Source: Diploptera punctata (lineage: Eukaryota > Arthropoda > Insecta > Blattodea > Blaberidae). From it: a stretch of 64,000 nucleotides of DNA. The stretch spans positions 829,501 through 893,500 of the forward strand of contig JASPKZ010007283.1 in NCBI GenBank assembly GCA_030220185.1. The letters run 5' to 3'. Each line of letters opens with the position of its first letter. Position 1 is the first letter of the stretch. Made by a program: the position numbers and the translations under genes. Below are positions 53,362 to 63,545 of the stretch, piece by piece. Under the pieces are notes generated by a model. It searched no databases, had not been told where the DNA came from, and saw nothing but the letters and a program-made list of their open reading frames with translations.

Positions 53362-53920
53362 GCCAATCATTCTCTGTATAATCTACTTTCCTCAAATCAT
53401 AGTTAATGTTATTCTCCCACCTTATTCTTGGTCTACCAACTTGGCGTTTTCCCTCTGGTTTTCATACAAGAAGCTTCCATGCATGTTTATCATACCCCAT
53501 TCATGCCTCATATCCTGCCCATCGCAGTCTACGAGACTTAACTGTTCTTATTATATCTGGCTTCGTATAAAGACCATGAAGTTCACAGTTATATAAGTCT
53601 TCTCCATTCACCTGTCTGTTCATCTCTCTTTGGTCAAAACATTTTCCTAAGAACTTTATTCTCAAATACTTGTAATCTCCTTTCCTTTCTTAAAGTAGAG
53701 TCAATGTTTCGCATCCATATAATATAACTGGTAGAATAATAATTTTATATATTTTCAGTTTAACATATTTTTTAAGGAGTTGGGACGTCAGGAGTCTCTG
53801 TATAATGCATAACAACACGCATTTCCAGAATTGAACCTATTTTTAATTTCTTTGTGCATCTCATTCCTATATGTGATTATTGTTCCTAGATATTTGAATT
53901 CAGCCACTTCCTCTCTCAAA
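53362..53920 (-). pseudogene. LINE B fragment lacking its 3' tail
   Basis: On the minus strand it runs from EVAEFKYLGTI (about 53915) through the CETLTL-like region and RRLRWAGYEAWMGYDKHAW to NYDLRKVDYTENDW at 53362. The terminal NLRVR and tail are missing. Confidence 0.8.
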
Positions 53921-54720
53921 GCATGGCTAATATTATCGTCTCTCCTCATTCTTCAGGTACTTATTTTAAAAAAGTATTTACTTCTGTGGAATCCATGCCC
54001 ATTATTCTTTACGGTTGTATTTTTACAGTGAAAGATGGTCATTATTTTAATCTAGGAATCTCTTTTATTCTGGCTTGTCACCTTTGTCCCGGCAGCGATG
54101 CTACTCCACATAGCTCGCAGGCTGAATTAAGGGGGACCTTGGGTGAAATCTTTTATGCATAGTTTCAGATCCACATATATAATCATTTGTTCGCGTATTT
54201 TTATCACTTTTATTCTATTATTTTTCCCGTGAGCCTCATAGTTTTTGAGTTAGTGAATTTTTATTTTTTGGAAAACTTGCTTAATTTACAATAAGAAATT
54301 TTCCGTATTTTTTAAAGAAAATTTATTGGCATTTTATAAATCAATTGATATGTAGGCCTAGTTGTACAAAAACATCATGCATTAGAAGTTCACTGCACTG
54401 AATATAAATAAAAAAAAAAAGAAAAATCAGTTAATCTAAATTTTTAAATTTGTACCTATTTACATATATTAAAACATAATTTAATCTTTATTACAATTCA
54501 CTAATTAGTTACCTGTAGTGCCTAGAAGATGCAGTAAAAATTCACCTTTTATCTTTAAAGTATATTGTAGAAACGCAATGAAAATAGGCCTAATGACGTG
54601 GCAAAAGGTTTTCATGCAGTTAAAATAGATACAACAATCTTTTAAATATCACATTAAGGAGACTTAGAAGTACCCTAGAGTTCTGACACTTTGCCAGATA
54701 TATTTCAAGGCGAGTGCTAT

Positions 54721-54762
<42 letters not shown>

Positions 54763-54764
54763 TA
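53921..54764. other. unassigned sequence, TA microsatellite at the end
   Basis: No gene recognised. (TA)n at about 54727-54757. Confidence 0.4.
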
Positions 54765-55040
54765 TACCTCATACGTCCCTCTGTGAGGACACGGGTGCTC
54801 CCTAGTGAGAGAAATCCAATTTAATTATGCTTATTTCCCTACAGATATCAACGAGTGGCATGAGGTTAGGACATAGCCTCAATAAGACATCTAGTAGGTA
54901 ACTATGATATTACTTTCATGCATGAAAGTCGATTAAATTTTGCTCAGGCTTGTGATTCCTTTAGAAGCTTGAAAGTGTTCAGAATAGGTACCGTTGACTT
55001 AGAGTCCCTCCTAGAGGACTTGTGCCTTGGATAAAAAAGT
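54765..55040 (-). mobile_element. tRNA-derived SINE, family 2, decayed
   Basis: The reverse complement retains the distal GGGAGCACCCGTGTCCTC-like end, TGTAGGGAAATAAGC and AGTCCTCTAGGAGGGAC. The tRNA-like head is missing. Confidence 0.6.
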
Positions 55041-55163
55041 GATAATTTTGCCTAGAGAAGCTCAATTTTCATGTATCGCTCTCGAAACAATACGTTTTCG
55101 TCGCAGTTATTTAGTAATCGGACCACAGTGAAAACAAAATCATATTATAATTGAAAGTTCATA

Positions 55164-55197
<34 letters not shown>

Positions 55198-55329
55198 TGT
55201 AATTCAACACTTATATAAGTAATGTCTGCTTCATTATTAAAAATAATACATAAATTAGACCAATTTATCTTATAGGATGCTTTACCAATTTAAAGGTTAA
55301 CTTTCTTAAATCTTCTTGTCTTGTAAGCC

Positions 55330-55650
55330 CTTGTTTCCCTCAACGAGAGTTAGGCACTCTCCCCCTACAGGGAAGAAATTGAACCATACTAATTTAGTTA
55401 CACTTGTTTTCGCATAGATGTCGTTGGAGTGGCCCGTGGTCAGCGTTTCGCCTCATAGTGAAATCTAGGAAACCAAGGTAGTACTAGGATGGGAAAATTG
55501 GGTAAAGTTTGCTTAGAGGCTTTTTTATTCAGGCTTAAGGATCTTTTACGAGCCTGAAAATCTTCAGACTCGGGACCCACGGCTTAAAGTGCCACCCGGA
55601 GGACTCGCTCCTTGGATTTTTCCATCCTAAAAAATCCATCGACCCCGGCC
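55330..55650 (-). mobile_element. tRNA-derived SINE, family 2, head truncated
   Basis: The reverse complement has GGGCCGGGGTCGATGGATTT, GAGTCCTCCGGGTGGCAC, CCGTGGGTCCCGAGTC and GTAGTACTACC-type sequence. The tRNA-like boxes upstream of GGGGTCGATGG are absent. Confidence 0.75.
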
Positions 55651-56167
55651 CTTCTTAAATATGGAGTTAAAGTTACAGTTTCCATTTAATGAGGAAAGAC
55701 CAATTCCGAAGGAATGAAGCTGTTTATGATGTTCTCTTGAAAATAGTTTTGGAATAAAATGTTCATTCATCGTTCCTACTAGACACCGAATATGAGCATG
55801 ACATATATAGCTAGCGCATTTGAAATATGGCGTAATTACGGAAACTTAGATGTGTTTTAAAGCGTTCAAATTTCGTGAAAATATGAAAAGGTGAGTACTA
55901 TTTATAATACAAAAAATATAAAATGATAATTTTGACCAGAAGTGACTAAATTTCATCCGTATATATGTGACTGCATTAGTCTCGAATATCTGTCGCAAAT
56001 TCAAAAAAATTGATAGAAATATTAATTATAATCTAGAAAAAATGTGTAAGGGTAACGGACCCCACCCACCAGTAATCAAGGGAGAGAGAAATAAAATATC
56101 AAATATTATGTTTCCACATAACTCTGGAATGCCTTCAGAAATTTTAACGAAAATCGGTACATATTAT
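55651..56167. other. unassigned sequence
   Basis: No reliable gene. The 80-codon frame at 55967-56209 runs into LINE A sequence and looks accidental. Confidence 0.3.
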
Positions 56168-56580
56168 AGGCGGACGAGGTTAAGAGAGAACTACAAAAAG
56201 TTGGGATGAGTTGGGTATGGAGGAAGGGACTGAAAATCGCAAGAATATGTGAAGAAAAATATGGAGGAAGTACTTATATATAAACCAACAACATATTTTG
56301 GTCGAATGTACGGGAAAAGTTCACCGTTTTTTACAAAGAGGCCTAAAACGAGTTTGGGGAAAAGAATCTTATGTACTCAAATCTAGGATTTAAAAGAGAT
56401 CAGGGCGTGCTAGGTTTAGGCTGAGAGCATGGGAATTTCTAAAAAAATAGCGACGATCACGATATGCGAATATGTTTAATGTGTGGTATTTTGAAGATAA
56501 GATAGATATGTTAGGAAAATGTAACGATTTAGAATATTGGATAAGTAAGTTATTACCGGAAAGAATTCTAAATTCAAATT
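56168..56580 (+). pseudogene. LINE A copy 2, left part
   Basis: It matches LINE A from the ADEVRRELQK region through NRKNV, GKVHRFLQRGLKRVWGKES, YVLKSRI, the FEDKI region and LGKCNDLEYW to the codons before NSN. Frames are broken. It stops at AATT 56577-56580, where the 5.47-kb element begins. The rest resumes at 62055. Confidence 0.82.
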
Positions 56581-57111
56581 GAAGGGTACACAGGAAAAAC
56601 GATCAAGGTCCATGAAAAATAAAAATTGAGTTATTGGTGTCATCCGATAGTACAAGGGGGTACTATCTTATGGTAAATTCAGTTTTCCGTTAAAATGAAT
56701 ATGGTCCTCTTAAATGAGCGTTAAAGATTCCATGTACTTGAGAAGAACGATCAAGGTCCATTCGTTTCTGTGGAATAACGATCAAGCTCCATGTATAATC
56801 AGCGGATCAAAATAAAATGAGCAGCTGGTGTGGTAACTCCATTTCTTTTTCTGGTTTGTGTTTTATTGCTAAATTCTTAGGCTTCATGTTACTGGCTTCC
56901 TGATGTATTGTAACATAATTTTCCATTGTTGAGTTTGGAATCGGATATTTAGTTTCGCGTGAATTTCTTTTAATCTTGTGTTCGTTGTTGCTGAGATAAC
57001 ATTTTTTAAAGTTAAGAAGTTGCATAAAAACGGAGGCATCAGATACAACAGAGCACGAGGATGAACATTGAAGTCACGTGTAGAAAGCTATTTCAAAGAA
57101 AAAAGTGTTTG

Positions 57112-57350
57112 TACGAATTTGTGATCCATCGAAAGGGATAAAACCCATTAGTCATGTTACAGGAGATGATCATAAGTGTTCATGATTGAAAAGTTTTCAG
57201 AAAGTTTCATTACTGGAAGGCAATAGATTAATAAAACAATTTAATGAAATGGCTTCATACAGTGCACAAAATGCTTGCCTAACAGTTGTGTAAATCCTGC
57301 GAGATGAAGAAAATGTATGTCACGACTTTTCTTATGACTATAAATTGCAT
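57112..57350 (+). pseudogene. unrecognised ORF fossil of the TIR element, part 1
   Basis: The frame VRICDPSKGIKPISHVTGDD, then HKCS, stop, LKSFQKVSLLEGNRLIKQFN, EMASYSAQNACLTVV, stop and DEENVCHDFSYDYKL has only two stops in 80 codons. The pattern C-x-LK-x-F-x-x-V-x-x-x-x-x-x-x-I-x-x-FN with a following Q-N-x-x-L recalls the N-terminal Cys module of some insect transposon-encoded proteins I have seen, but I cannot name the family. It lies on the expected strand directly after the 5' iterons. LINE D interrupts it. It may encode the element's transposase or an accessory protein. Confidence 0.35.
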
Positions 57351-58803
57351 TTTCTTCTTCTTCGGCTTTCCCCCACTTATAGGTTTGCCGTCTTCAGTTT
57401 CCATTTATCTCTATCATTCCAATCTCCCTCTTCCAAATTCCTATCCTCTGACGTAGGTCTTCCATTTCCATCTTGGTCTGCCACGTTTATTTCTTCCAGG
57501 GGGTGACCATTGGTATATATTTTTTGGCCATCTTTCATTTTCCATTCTTTTTACATGGCCATACCATTTAAGCGTTTGATTTTCAATCCTCTTAACAACC
57601 GATGTGGTGACATTCATTTCTCTCCAAAGGAATTCATTTCTTATTTTATTCTGTCTTGCTTTTTGGAGGCTTCTTTAAATAATCGAATTCAACTGTTCTA
57701 ATTTTATTCTTTTGTAATTCCGTCAAAGACCAAGTTTGGCTTCCATATGACAAAATATTCTGTATTATGCTCTTAAAAGTTTTCATTTTAGTTTCCCTGT
57801 TTCAAGTATGAGGTCATCCACATCCTTTCCCAAACACATATATTCTGTTTTCTGTAAATTTATATTCAGTCCCCATTTTTTATATTCTTCCATTAATTTA
57901 TTTATCATATATTTCATATCATCTTCATCCCCTGCAAAAAGTATTTGATCATCTGCAAACAACAATGAATGCAGTACTTTTTCTCCTATAGGAATACCCA
58001 TTTCAGAACATTTTTTATACCATAAGTTAAGAGCCTGGTCTAAATAAATGTTAAAAGAATTGGTGACAAACTACATCCCTGCTTAAGGTCTTTATTCATT
58101 GTGAATTCCTGTGTTAAATTATTCTGTATTTTTACTTTAGCTTTTGTATTACTATATATCCTCCTAACAATATAAATCCACTTATCACAGATATTCATAT
58201 TTCTCATTTCCTTCCATAACAATTGTCGAGGTACACTATCATATGCCATCTCTAAATCAATAAAGGTCATATGTAGTTCTTTATTTTTTGCTAGGATTTT
58301 CTCTTGTAATTGTCTAATACAGAAAATATTATCGATACTTGATCTTCCACTCTGGAATCCACTTTGTTCTTCTCTTAAGTTATCTTTTATCTCCTTAAGT
58401 TTAAAATTTATAATTTAACTAAAAATCCTAGCTGTTGAAGGTAAAACGCTTATACGTCTATAATTGGAACACAGTTTTTTTTCACCTTGTTTAAAAATAG
58501 GAGTAATGTACGATAAATTCCAGTCTTCTGGGATATCGTCTCCAATTTCAATTTTATTAAAAAGTTTTGTTAAAAATATTACTAAAATATCTCCTCCATG
58601 TTTTAGGAGTTCCGTCTGAATATTTCCTGGTCCTGGTGCTCTCCCATTTTTTGCCTCTTTCAAAGCTCTTTTAACTTTCATCTTATGTTATCTCTGGAGT
58701 GTCAAATTTATATTCTACATCCGTATCTTGAAGTTGAAACTTATTTCTATTTTCTTGAAGTAAACCTTTATAATGTTGCATCCATTCTGATGGTTTTATC
58801 AAC
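57351..58803 (-). pseudogene. LINE D, RT to 3' end
   Basis: Inserted in the TIR element; TTGCAT lies at both edges (57345-57350 and 58804-58809). On the minus strand: NGRAPGPGNIQTELLKHGGD, IPEDWNLSYITPIFKQGEKK, FIDLEMAYDSVPRQLLWKEM, KDLKQGCSLSPILLTF, HSLLFADDQILFAGDEDD (catalytic FADD), GLNINLQKTEYMCLGKD. The C-terminal RIENQTLKWYGHVK-type region and a (GAA)n tail follow. The frame is split by several frameshifts and there is no endonuclease. Same family as 12888-13331. Confidence 0.85.
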
Positions 58804-58879
58804 TTGCATATTAATAGAGATAATCAAATACAAGATATTCAGGTATAAGGACCAGCATTCATATAATTTAAAGAAATCG

Positions 58880-59200
58880 CCAATGAACTACTAGATCACT
58901 AGATCTAGAAACAGCAAAGGAGAAATAGTGTCTAAAATCAATGAACATATACAGTCATTGAGGGGCTGTAAACCCCTTGAATGTAAAAGGTTGCACTTAC
59001 CAGAAGACCTTAACGTTAAAAAATTACACCAGTTACATTTAGAGAAATATCCTGAAAATTCTGATTCCTATAAAGAATATCAATTGATTTTTTTGAAGAT
59101 ACGATATTAGTTTTAGATATCCCAGGGCTGATAATCATTCCACCTGTGATAAATTTAGACCTAATATTTCTTAACTAGGTTTAGACATAGAAAATGAACT
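58880..59200 (+). pseudogene. unrecognised ORF fossil of the TIR element, part 2
   Basis: The frame at 58928-59110 reads VSKINEHIQSLRGCKPLECK, RLHLPEDLNVKKLHQLHLEK and YPENSDSYKEYQLIF. After a frame change it continues EDTILVLDIPRADNHSTCDK and FRPNIS. The L-x-V-x-K-xxx-L-x-x-KY, Y-x-x-IF, then PRAD-x-x-x-TCDK order resembles a protein type common in insect transposon annotations. There, a PR-x-DTC-x-x-C motif precedes the presumed nuclease core. No catalytic triad could be placed. It may be the continuation of 57112-57350. Confidence 0.4.
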
Positions 59201-59559
59201 CATGTTCATTTGCTAAGTTTAAAAATCTGAACATACAGAAACATCTCACATATAAGGTCCTTACAAACCAGATATCAATATTTGAGTCAGCAGGTACCTG
59301 AAGACATGAGGTTTCTAATGCTAGGAAAAAACCTGAATCATTCATCGTAGTTGACTTCAAAAACGAAATGGATGGGGCGATTTGTTTGATGTTTCATGGA
59401 TGTGGAGAATTTTTGAATGGATACTGTAGGGAAAAAAATCATTTTTTTCCAGAAAACCATAACAAGGTACCGTATCAGAGAAGATTCTAAATTGGTGTTC
59501 CTGGAACAGTCATACACTGTACAATATGAAAGCTTAAATTATTGTAAATAAATGTTCTC

Positions 59560-59770
59560 AACTCGTGTCCAACTCAGGATCCGGTCCAGGGATGAGATGA
59601 GATGAGCCCCCAAATAAAGGTCTGTGAATGACAAGGGAGCTGGCCGACATTGCCTGTCACACCATTATGGGCAGATGAACGAAATGAAACGAAATGGATG
59701 AGGTGAGAATGGAGAAATGGTGGAATGAAATTGTGGCAGGGAAAAACGGGAGAAAACCCTGGTATCTCAT
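59560..59770 (+). repeat. dispersed repeat Y, copy 2
   Basis: Partner of 26573-26760: AACTCAGGATCCGG, GATGAGATGAGCCC, GATGAACGAAATG, TGGTGGAATGAAATTGTGG and GGGAGAAAACCCTGG. It has a longer middle section with CATTGCCTGTCACACC. Confidence 0.5.
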
Positions 59771-59954
59771 TGTATTTATTAAAATTAAAAATTTCATAAT
59801 ATTTTAGTTAATATAACCTAAGTAGCCCTTAAGTAATTTTACGACATTATTTTATTATCTTTCAGTCTGATGGAAACAATGCAACAGGGCTGAAATGCCT
59901 CAACAGTTACCTTAGTTGCTACCACATATCAAAAATGGCTTTCAACCAGGCTCA

Positions 59955-60257
59955 TGAGCTAGTGGACAGCGTTTCTGACAACTGTTCATCCTCATGAACC
60001 CAGTTTCTATTCCCGGTCAAACCATAGGAGTTTTTCCTTAAAGGGAATTATTCCTGTGGTTGCCCATAGTCTGGAGTTTAGGTTAAGATTAGGATTAAGG
60101 ACTTTCCTGGCGTACCACTATCATCACCATCACCCATCATATTATCGGGGTAGCGTAATCCGCCTTCTAGGCGTCCAACTTCAGAAGTGGGTTATAATTA
60201 CGCCAATATCAGGAGACAACACCAGAAATGTCAAATGACAACCTGGGGTATTGAATA
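59955..60257 (+). mobile_element. tRNA-derived SINE, family 4
   Basis: The head is GAGCTAGTGGACAGCGTTTC; box B is decayed (TTTCTATTCCCGGTC). The body has TTTTTCCTTAAAGG, CATCACCATCACCCATCA and CCGCCTTCTAGGCGTCC, and it ends near ACCTGGGGTATTGAAT. Confidence 0.75.
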
Positions 60258-60360
60258 AAAAGTATTAATACTAAAACATTTTTGCAGTTCTGCAGTACAA
60301 GACTATTTTAATTCAATGTCAGTGAGAGGAGACCATGAAGAAGAAAGAAAGGTTATTATA

Positions 60361-61708
60361 CAGGGTGGACCGCTCGAATGGACCTAATTTCAATTGCTTG
60401 TTACTGGCAAACGGTTGAAGATAGAAACTTAAAAACAACGTTCATAGTACAGAAAAACTCACCAAGTTTCGAATCCTGTCGGTAGATGGCACAAAGATAC
60501 GTTTCTCGTTCTTAGATTTAATTGTTTGTGAAAATGGCGACTCCGCAGATGAAAGCGCAAGCTGTTTTTGTGGTATGCGGAGTTTAAATCAATCATAGAG
60601 TTCAAAGGGAGTTCCGGCGTGTGTTTAACCGTGATGCTCCAACTGCTAGAAGCATAAAAGAAGTGGCGTGATACATTATTAGCTACAGGATCTGTGTTGA
60701 AGAAGCCATGGTGGTGGTCGCAGAGCATCCGATGAAATGGTAAGCAAATGTTCAAGCCGCATTTGAGCGAAGCCCCGGAAGTCATTAAGAAGAGCTTCGC
60801 GGGAACTTCAAATACCAAATCGACATTACAACGGATTGTCCACAAACGCCCAAAACTGCACGCCATATAAAGTGCAGTTAGTGCAACGTCTGGAGCCGAA
60901 TGACATGCCGAAACGAGTGGAATTCGCCAATACGATGCTGGACCGCTCTCGGCGCTGATCCTGACTTCATGACCAAGATTTTCTTCTCGGACGAAGCCAC
61001 TTTCCATTTGTCAGGCAAGGTAAGCCGGCATAATGTGCGGATCTGGGGATCGGAGAATCCTCACGCTATTCAAGAGCAGTGTTCGTGATAGTCCGAAGAT
61101 GAATGTTTGGTGCAGTTTGTCACATAATAAGGTCATTGGACCGTTTTTCTTTTTTTTTCTTCGCCGAGAAAACTGTTCGTGGTACCACATATCTTGACAT
61201 GCTGGGAGCAGTTCTTCTTTCCACAAATTGAAACAACTGCAGCCTAACATCGTTTTCACACCAAGATGGTCCTCCTCCCCACTGGTCCAATGAAGTTCGT
61301 ACGACTTGGACAACATTTTTCCCTGGCCGTTGGATTGGTAGGGGAGGACCAATCGCGTGGCCCCCGAGATCTCCCGATTTAACACCACTGGATTTCTTCT
61401 CTGGGGGCTATGTCAAAGATAAAGTTTACACCACCCCAGTCCAAAGACCTTCGTGATCTTCGTGAGCGCATCATAGAGGCTATTGAGAACATTCCAGAAG
61501 ACATACTCCAACGTACTTGGCAAGAAAATGTTCATCGCTTTGATATCGTCACAGTGACTGCTGGGGCTCATATAGAGATGTGGTGATCTGGATATCAAAA
61601 CTTGGTGAGTTTTTCTGTAATATGAACGTTGTTTTAAAATTTTTCTATCTTCAACCGTTTGCCAGTAACAAGCAATTGAAATTAGGTCCATTCGAGCGGT
61701 CCACCCTG
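60361..61708 (+). mobile_element. mariner-family element, full length but decayed
   Basis: TA flanks the element at 60359-60360 and 61709-61710. The ~110-bp inverted termini start CAGGGTGGACCGCTCGAATG and run through TTGCTTGTTACTGGC, CGGTTGAAGATAGAAA and AAACTCACCAAGTTT. At 1348 bp it has the size of a full mariner-type element. The transposase gene inside is on the plus strand. It is inserted in the 5.47-kb TIR element. Confidence 0.9.
60534..61585 (+). pseudogene. mariner-family transposase gene, frameshifted
   Basis: It starts at ATG 60534 (MATPQMKAQAVF, then WYAEFKSIIEF after a frameshift). Further on come DPDFMTKIFFSDEATFHLSG (first catalytic Asp), KVSRHNVRIWGSENPHAIQE, KMNVWCSL-x-HNKVIGPFFF, EKTVRGTTYLDMLGAVL, then a decayed DGPPPHW (second Asp) and FPGRWIGRGGPIAWPPRSPD. 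The next residues are LTPLDFF (third Asp) and YVKDKVYTTPVQ. All three catalytic positions can be located, but at least five frameshifts or stops break the frame. The family is the DEATFH-type common in insects and spiders. Confidence 0.85.
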
Positions 61709-62021
61709 TAAAATGTGACAGTGATAAACAGTTCACGTATTTCAATTGGATGTCATTTAATTAAATTCAGATAAATCTTCTACTGTAATTAGGTTGCTTC
61801 CCATTTGGACCTTAATCATTCTTTGTATGGAAGTTTAGATACTGTTTGGCTATATTGATTTTCCATTGTTTATGTTCAACTTAAAAAAACTAGCAATACT
61901 GTATAATTGTTAAGAAAGAGTTGGTCTTTGCATTGCACTTTATCAATTTCCATAAAACACACTTGTAATGAAGTATAGAGTACTTAAACTTTAAAATGTG
62001 TTTTTCTCAAAACTTTTAAAA
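61709..62021. other. right interior of the TIR element
   Basis: AT-rich noncoding sequence with one degenerate iteron-like GGACCTTAATCATT at 61808-61821. Confidence 0.35.
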
Positions 62022-62054
62022 ATTGACCTTGATCGTTATTACTGTGTACCCTTC

Positions 62055-62940
62055 AATTGTGAAGGATTGGTATGCTACCGAGTTAATGGTAAACCCAGAA
62101 AATTAAATAAACTTGCGTAAATTTCTGGCCGAAACGTGGAAAATAAGAACAACACTCATTCGTGAATAAATTAGCAAAATGTAATATCATAAATAATTAA
62201 TAATAATTCTACATAACTTAATTAATGTATAATTTAATTGTATTGTTATCTAATTGTAATATTATTGTGTGTGTGTTTTTTTACTTATGAAATCATGTCG
62301 TGTACCCTTTAGAATTATATATGATATCCTGTCACTGACAAACTTAATATCCTCCTTCTGACTAAAAAACCCGTTCCAAATTCAGGTCTTTCTGCACCCC
62401 CGTAGTAAAATGCAAAGCTTCCTGATTCCTGACTACCTTCTCCTGGCCACCTAACTTCCTGTAAAGCGACTTCATAGGAAGCCACCAGATATAATAAGAA
62501 CAGTCAAGTCTCGTAGACTGCGATGGGCAGGACATGTTGCGCGTATGGGGAATGAAAGACGTGCATGGAAGCTTCTTGTAGGAAAGCCGGAGGGAAAACG
62601 CCCTGTTGGTAGACCAAGAATGAGGTGGGAGAACAACATTAACTATGATTTGAGGGAAGTAGATTATACAGGGAATGATTGGAAAGCATTGGCTCAGGAT
62701 AGGGACGTATGGAGAGTTTATGTCCGCACGGCCATGAACCTACGGGTTAGATAGTGCCAGTGAGTAAATAAGTAAGTGTTTTTTTTTACTTTATATTATT
62801 AGTTTATTACCAAAAATTGTTTTATTGATACGGACTGCCAACAGCACGTGCGGCGTACTGCCTGTACGGCCCATATTTATAAGTAACATTGTTTGTATCT
62901 TACTAATAAAGTCCTACAACTACTACGTACATCTAGAAAA
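62055..62940 (+). pseudogene. LINE A copy 2, right part and 3' UTR, split by LINE B
   Basis: It resumes at TTGTGAAGGATTGGTATGC (the LERLACYEL region) through TRKIRTTLIHE. The 3' UTR runs to about 62289, then, after a LINE B insertion, from about 62777 to the end (CGGACTGCCAACAGCACGTG, AATAAAGTCCTACAACTAC). GTGTTTTTTTTACT-like sequence lies at both edges of the insertion. This copy confirms the LINE A 3' end. Confidence 0.8.
62466..62776 (+). pseudogene. LINE B 3' end inside LINE A copy 2
   Basis: It covers RKPPDIIRTVKSRRLRWAGH, then an open 69-codon frame (62545-62754) MGNERRAWKLLVGKPEGKRP to NLRVR, and an (AGTA)n tail. About 170 bases of unrelated sequence (62290-62465) precede it within the same insertion. 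Confidence 0.88.
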
Positions 62941-63429
62941 GATACTGTGGTGGGTAAGATACTCGTATCACCCATAGAAGAGGGTGAAAAGAGATGACGT
63001 AAAAATAATGGAAGAAGGACGATATTGAAATTAGCATACATATCGTTTAAGAGTTGAGGACGACGGCTCTGACCAATGAAGGTACATTTTAACTTTATTT
63101 TATTTTATGACTATCCATCTCAACTGTCTTAAACAATGAATTTTGTTAGTATCGATTGAAATTAAACCAATAATTTTTGGGGCCACTAATCTGATTGATG
63201 ACTAGAAGCGGGAAATCAGCTGGATATAATATGATGCCATAACTTTCGTGCTCCTCCAGGAGGCACATAATTGTTCTAACAAGGAATGCACACACAGATA
63301 TGCGCATCGTCAATTTACACAAGAAAAAGTAAAACTAATGTGTACAGATACTAAAACCATGTCGTCAAATACCACAATTTGTCACCTTTTGTTCAGTTAC
63401 ATTCCTTTCACCTTTTTTGTATCATACCT
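62941..63429. other. unassigned sequence
   Basis: No gene or repeat recognised. Confidence 0.3.
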
Positions 63430-63545
63430 AGATATGAGGTGTAGAATGAAATTAAACATAGGCTCAACTATAGAAACCGCATGCTCATGTATTATGCATT
63501 AGAGGGACTCTTGCCCTCCGAACCTTTTTCAATAAACGTTAACGT
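63430..63545 (+). pseudogene. short LINE B fragment
   Basis: GAAATTAAACATAGGCTCAA, ATTATGCATTAGAGGGACTC and CAATAAACGTTAA match the KEIKHR-NSGN-CYYALQRLL segment of LINE B. Confidence 0.7.

Larger units (their letters stand above)
56581..62054. mobile_element. 5.47-kb terminal-inverted-repeat element with subterminal iterons
   Basis: Termini GAAGGGTACACAG (56581-56593) and CTGTGTACCCTTC (62042-62054) are perfect inverses and are flanked by AATT (56577-56580 and 62055-62058). The LINE A copy is interrupted precisely here. An iteron AACGATCAAGGTCCAT occurs at 56598-56613, 56746-56761 and, with one change, 56777-56792. It appears inverted near the other end (62022-62037). Inside are pieces of an unrecognised plus-strand ORF (57112-57350 and 58880-59200), a LINE D (57351-58803), repeat Y, a SINE and a mariner. 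I cannot name the superfamily. Confidence 0.75.

Noticed and set aside
53831..54162. exon-like frames after a TTCTTCAG
   Set aside because: The first part is antisense LINE B, and no matching donor or conserved protein was found.
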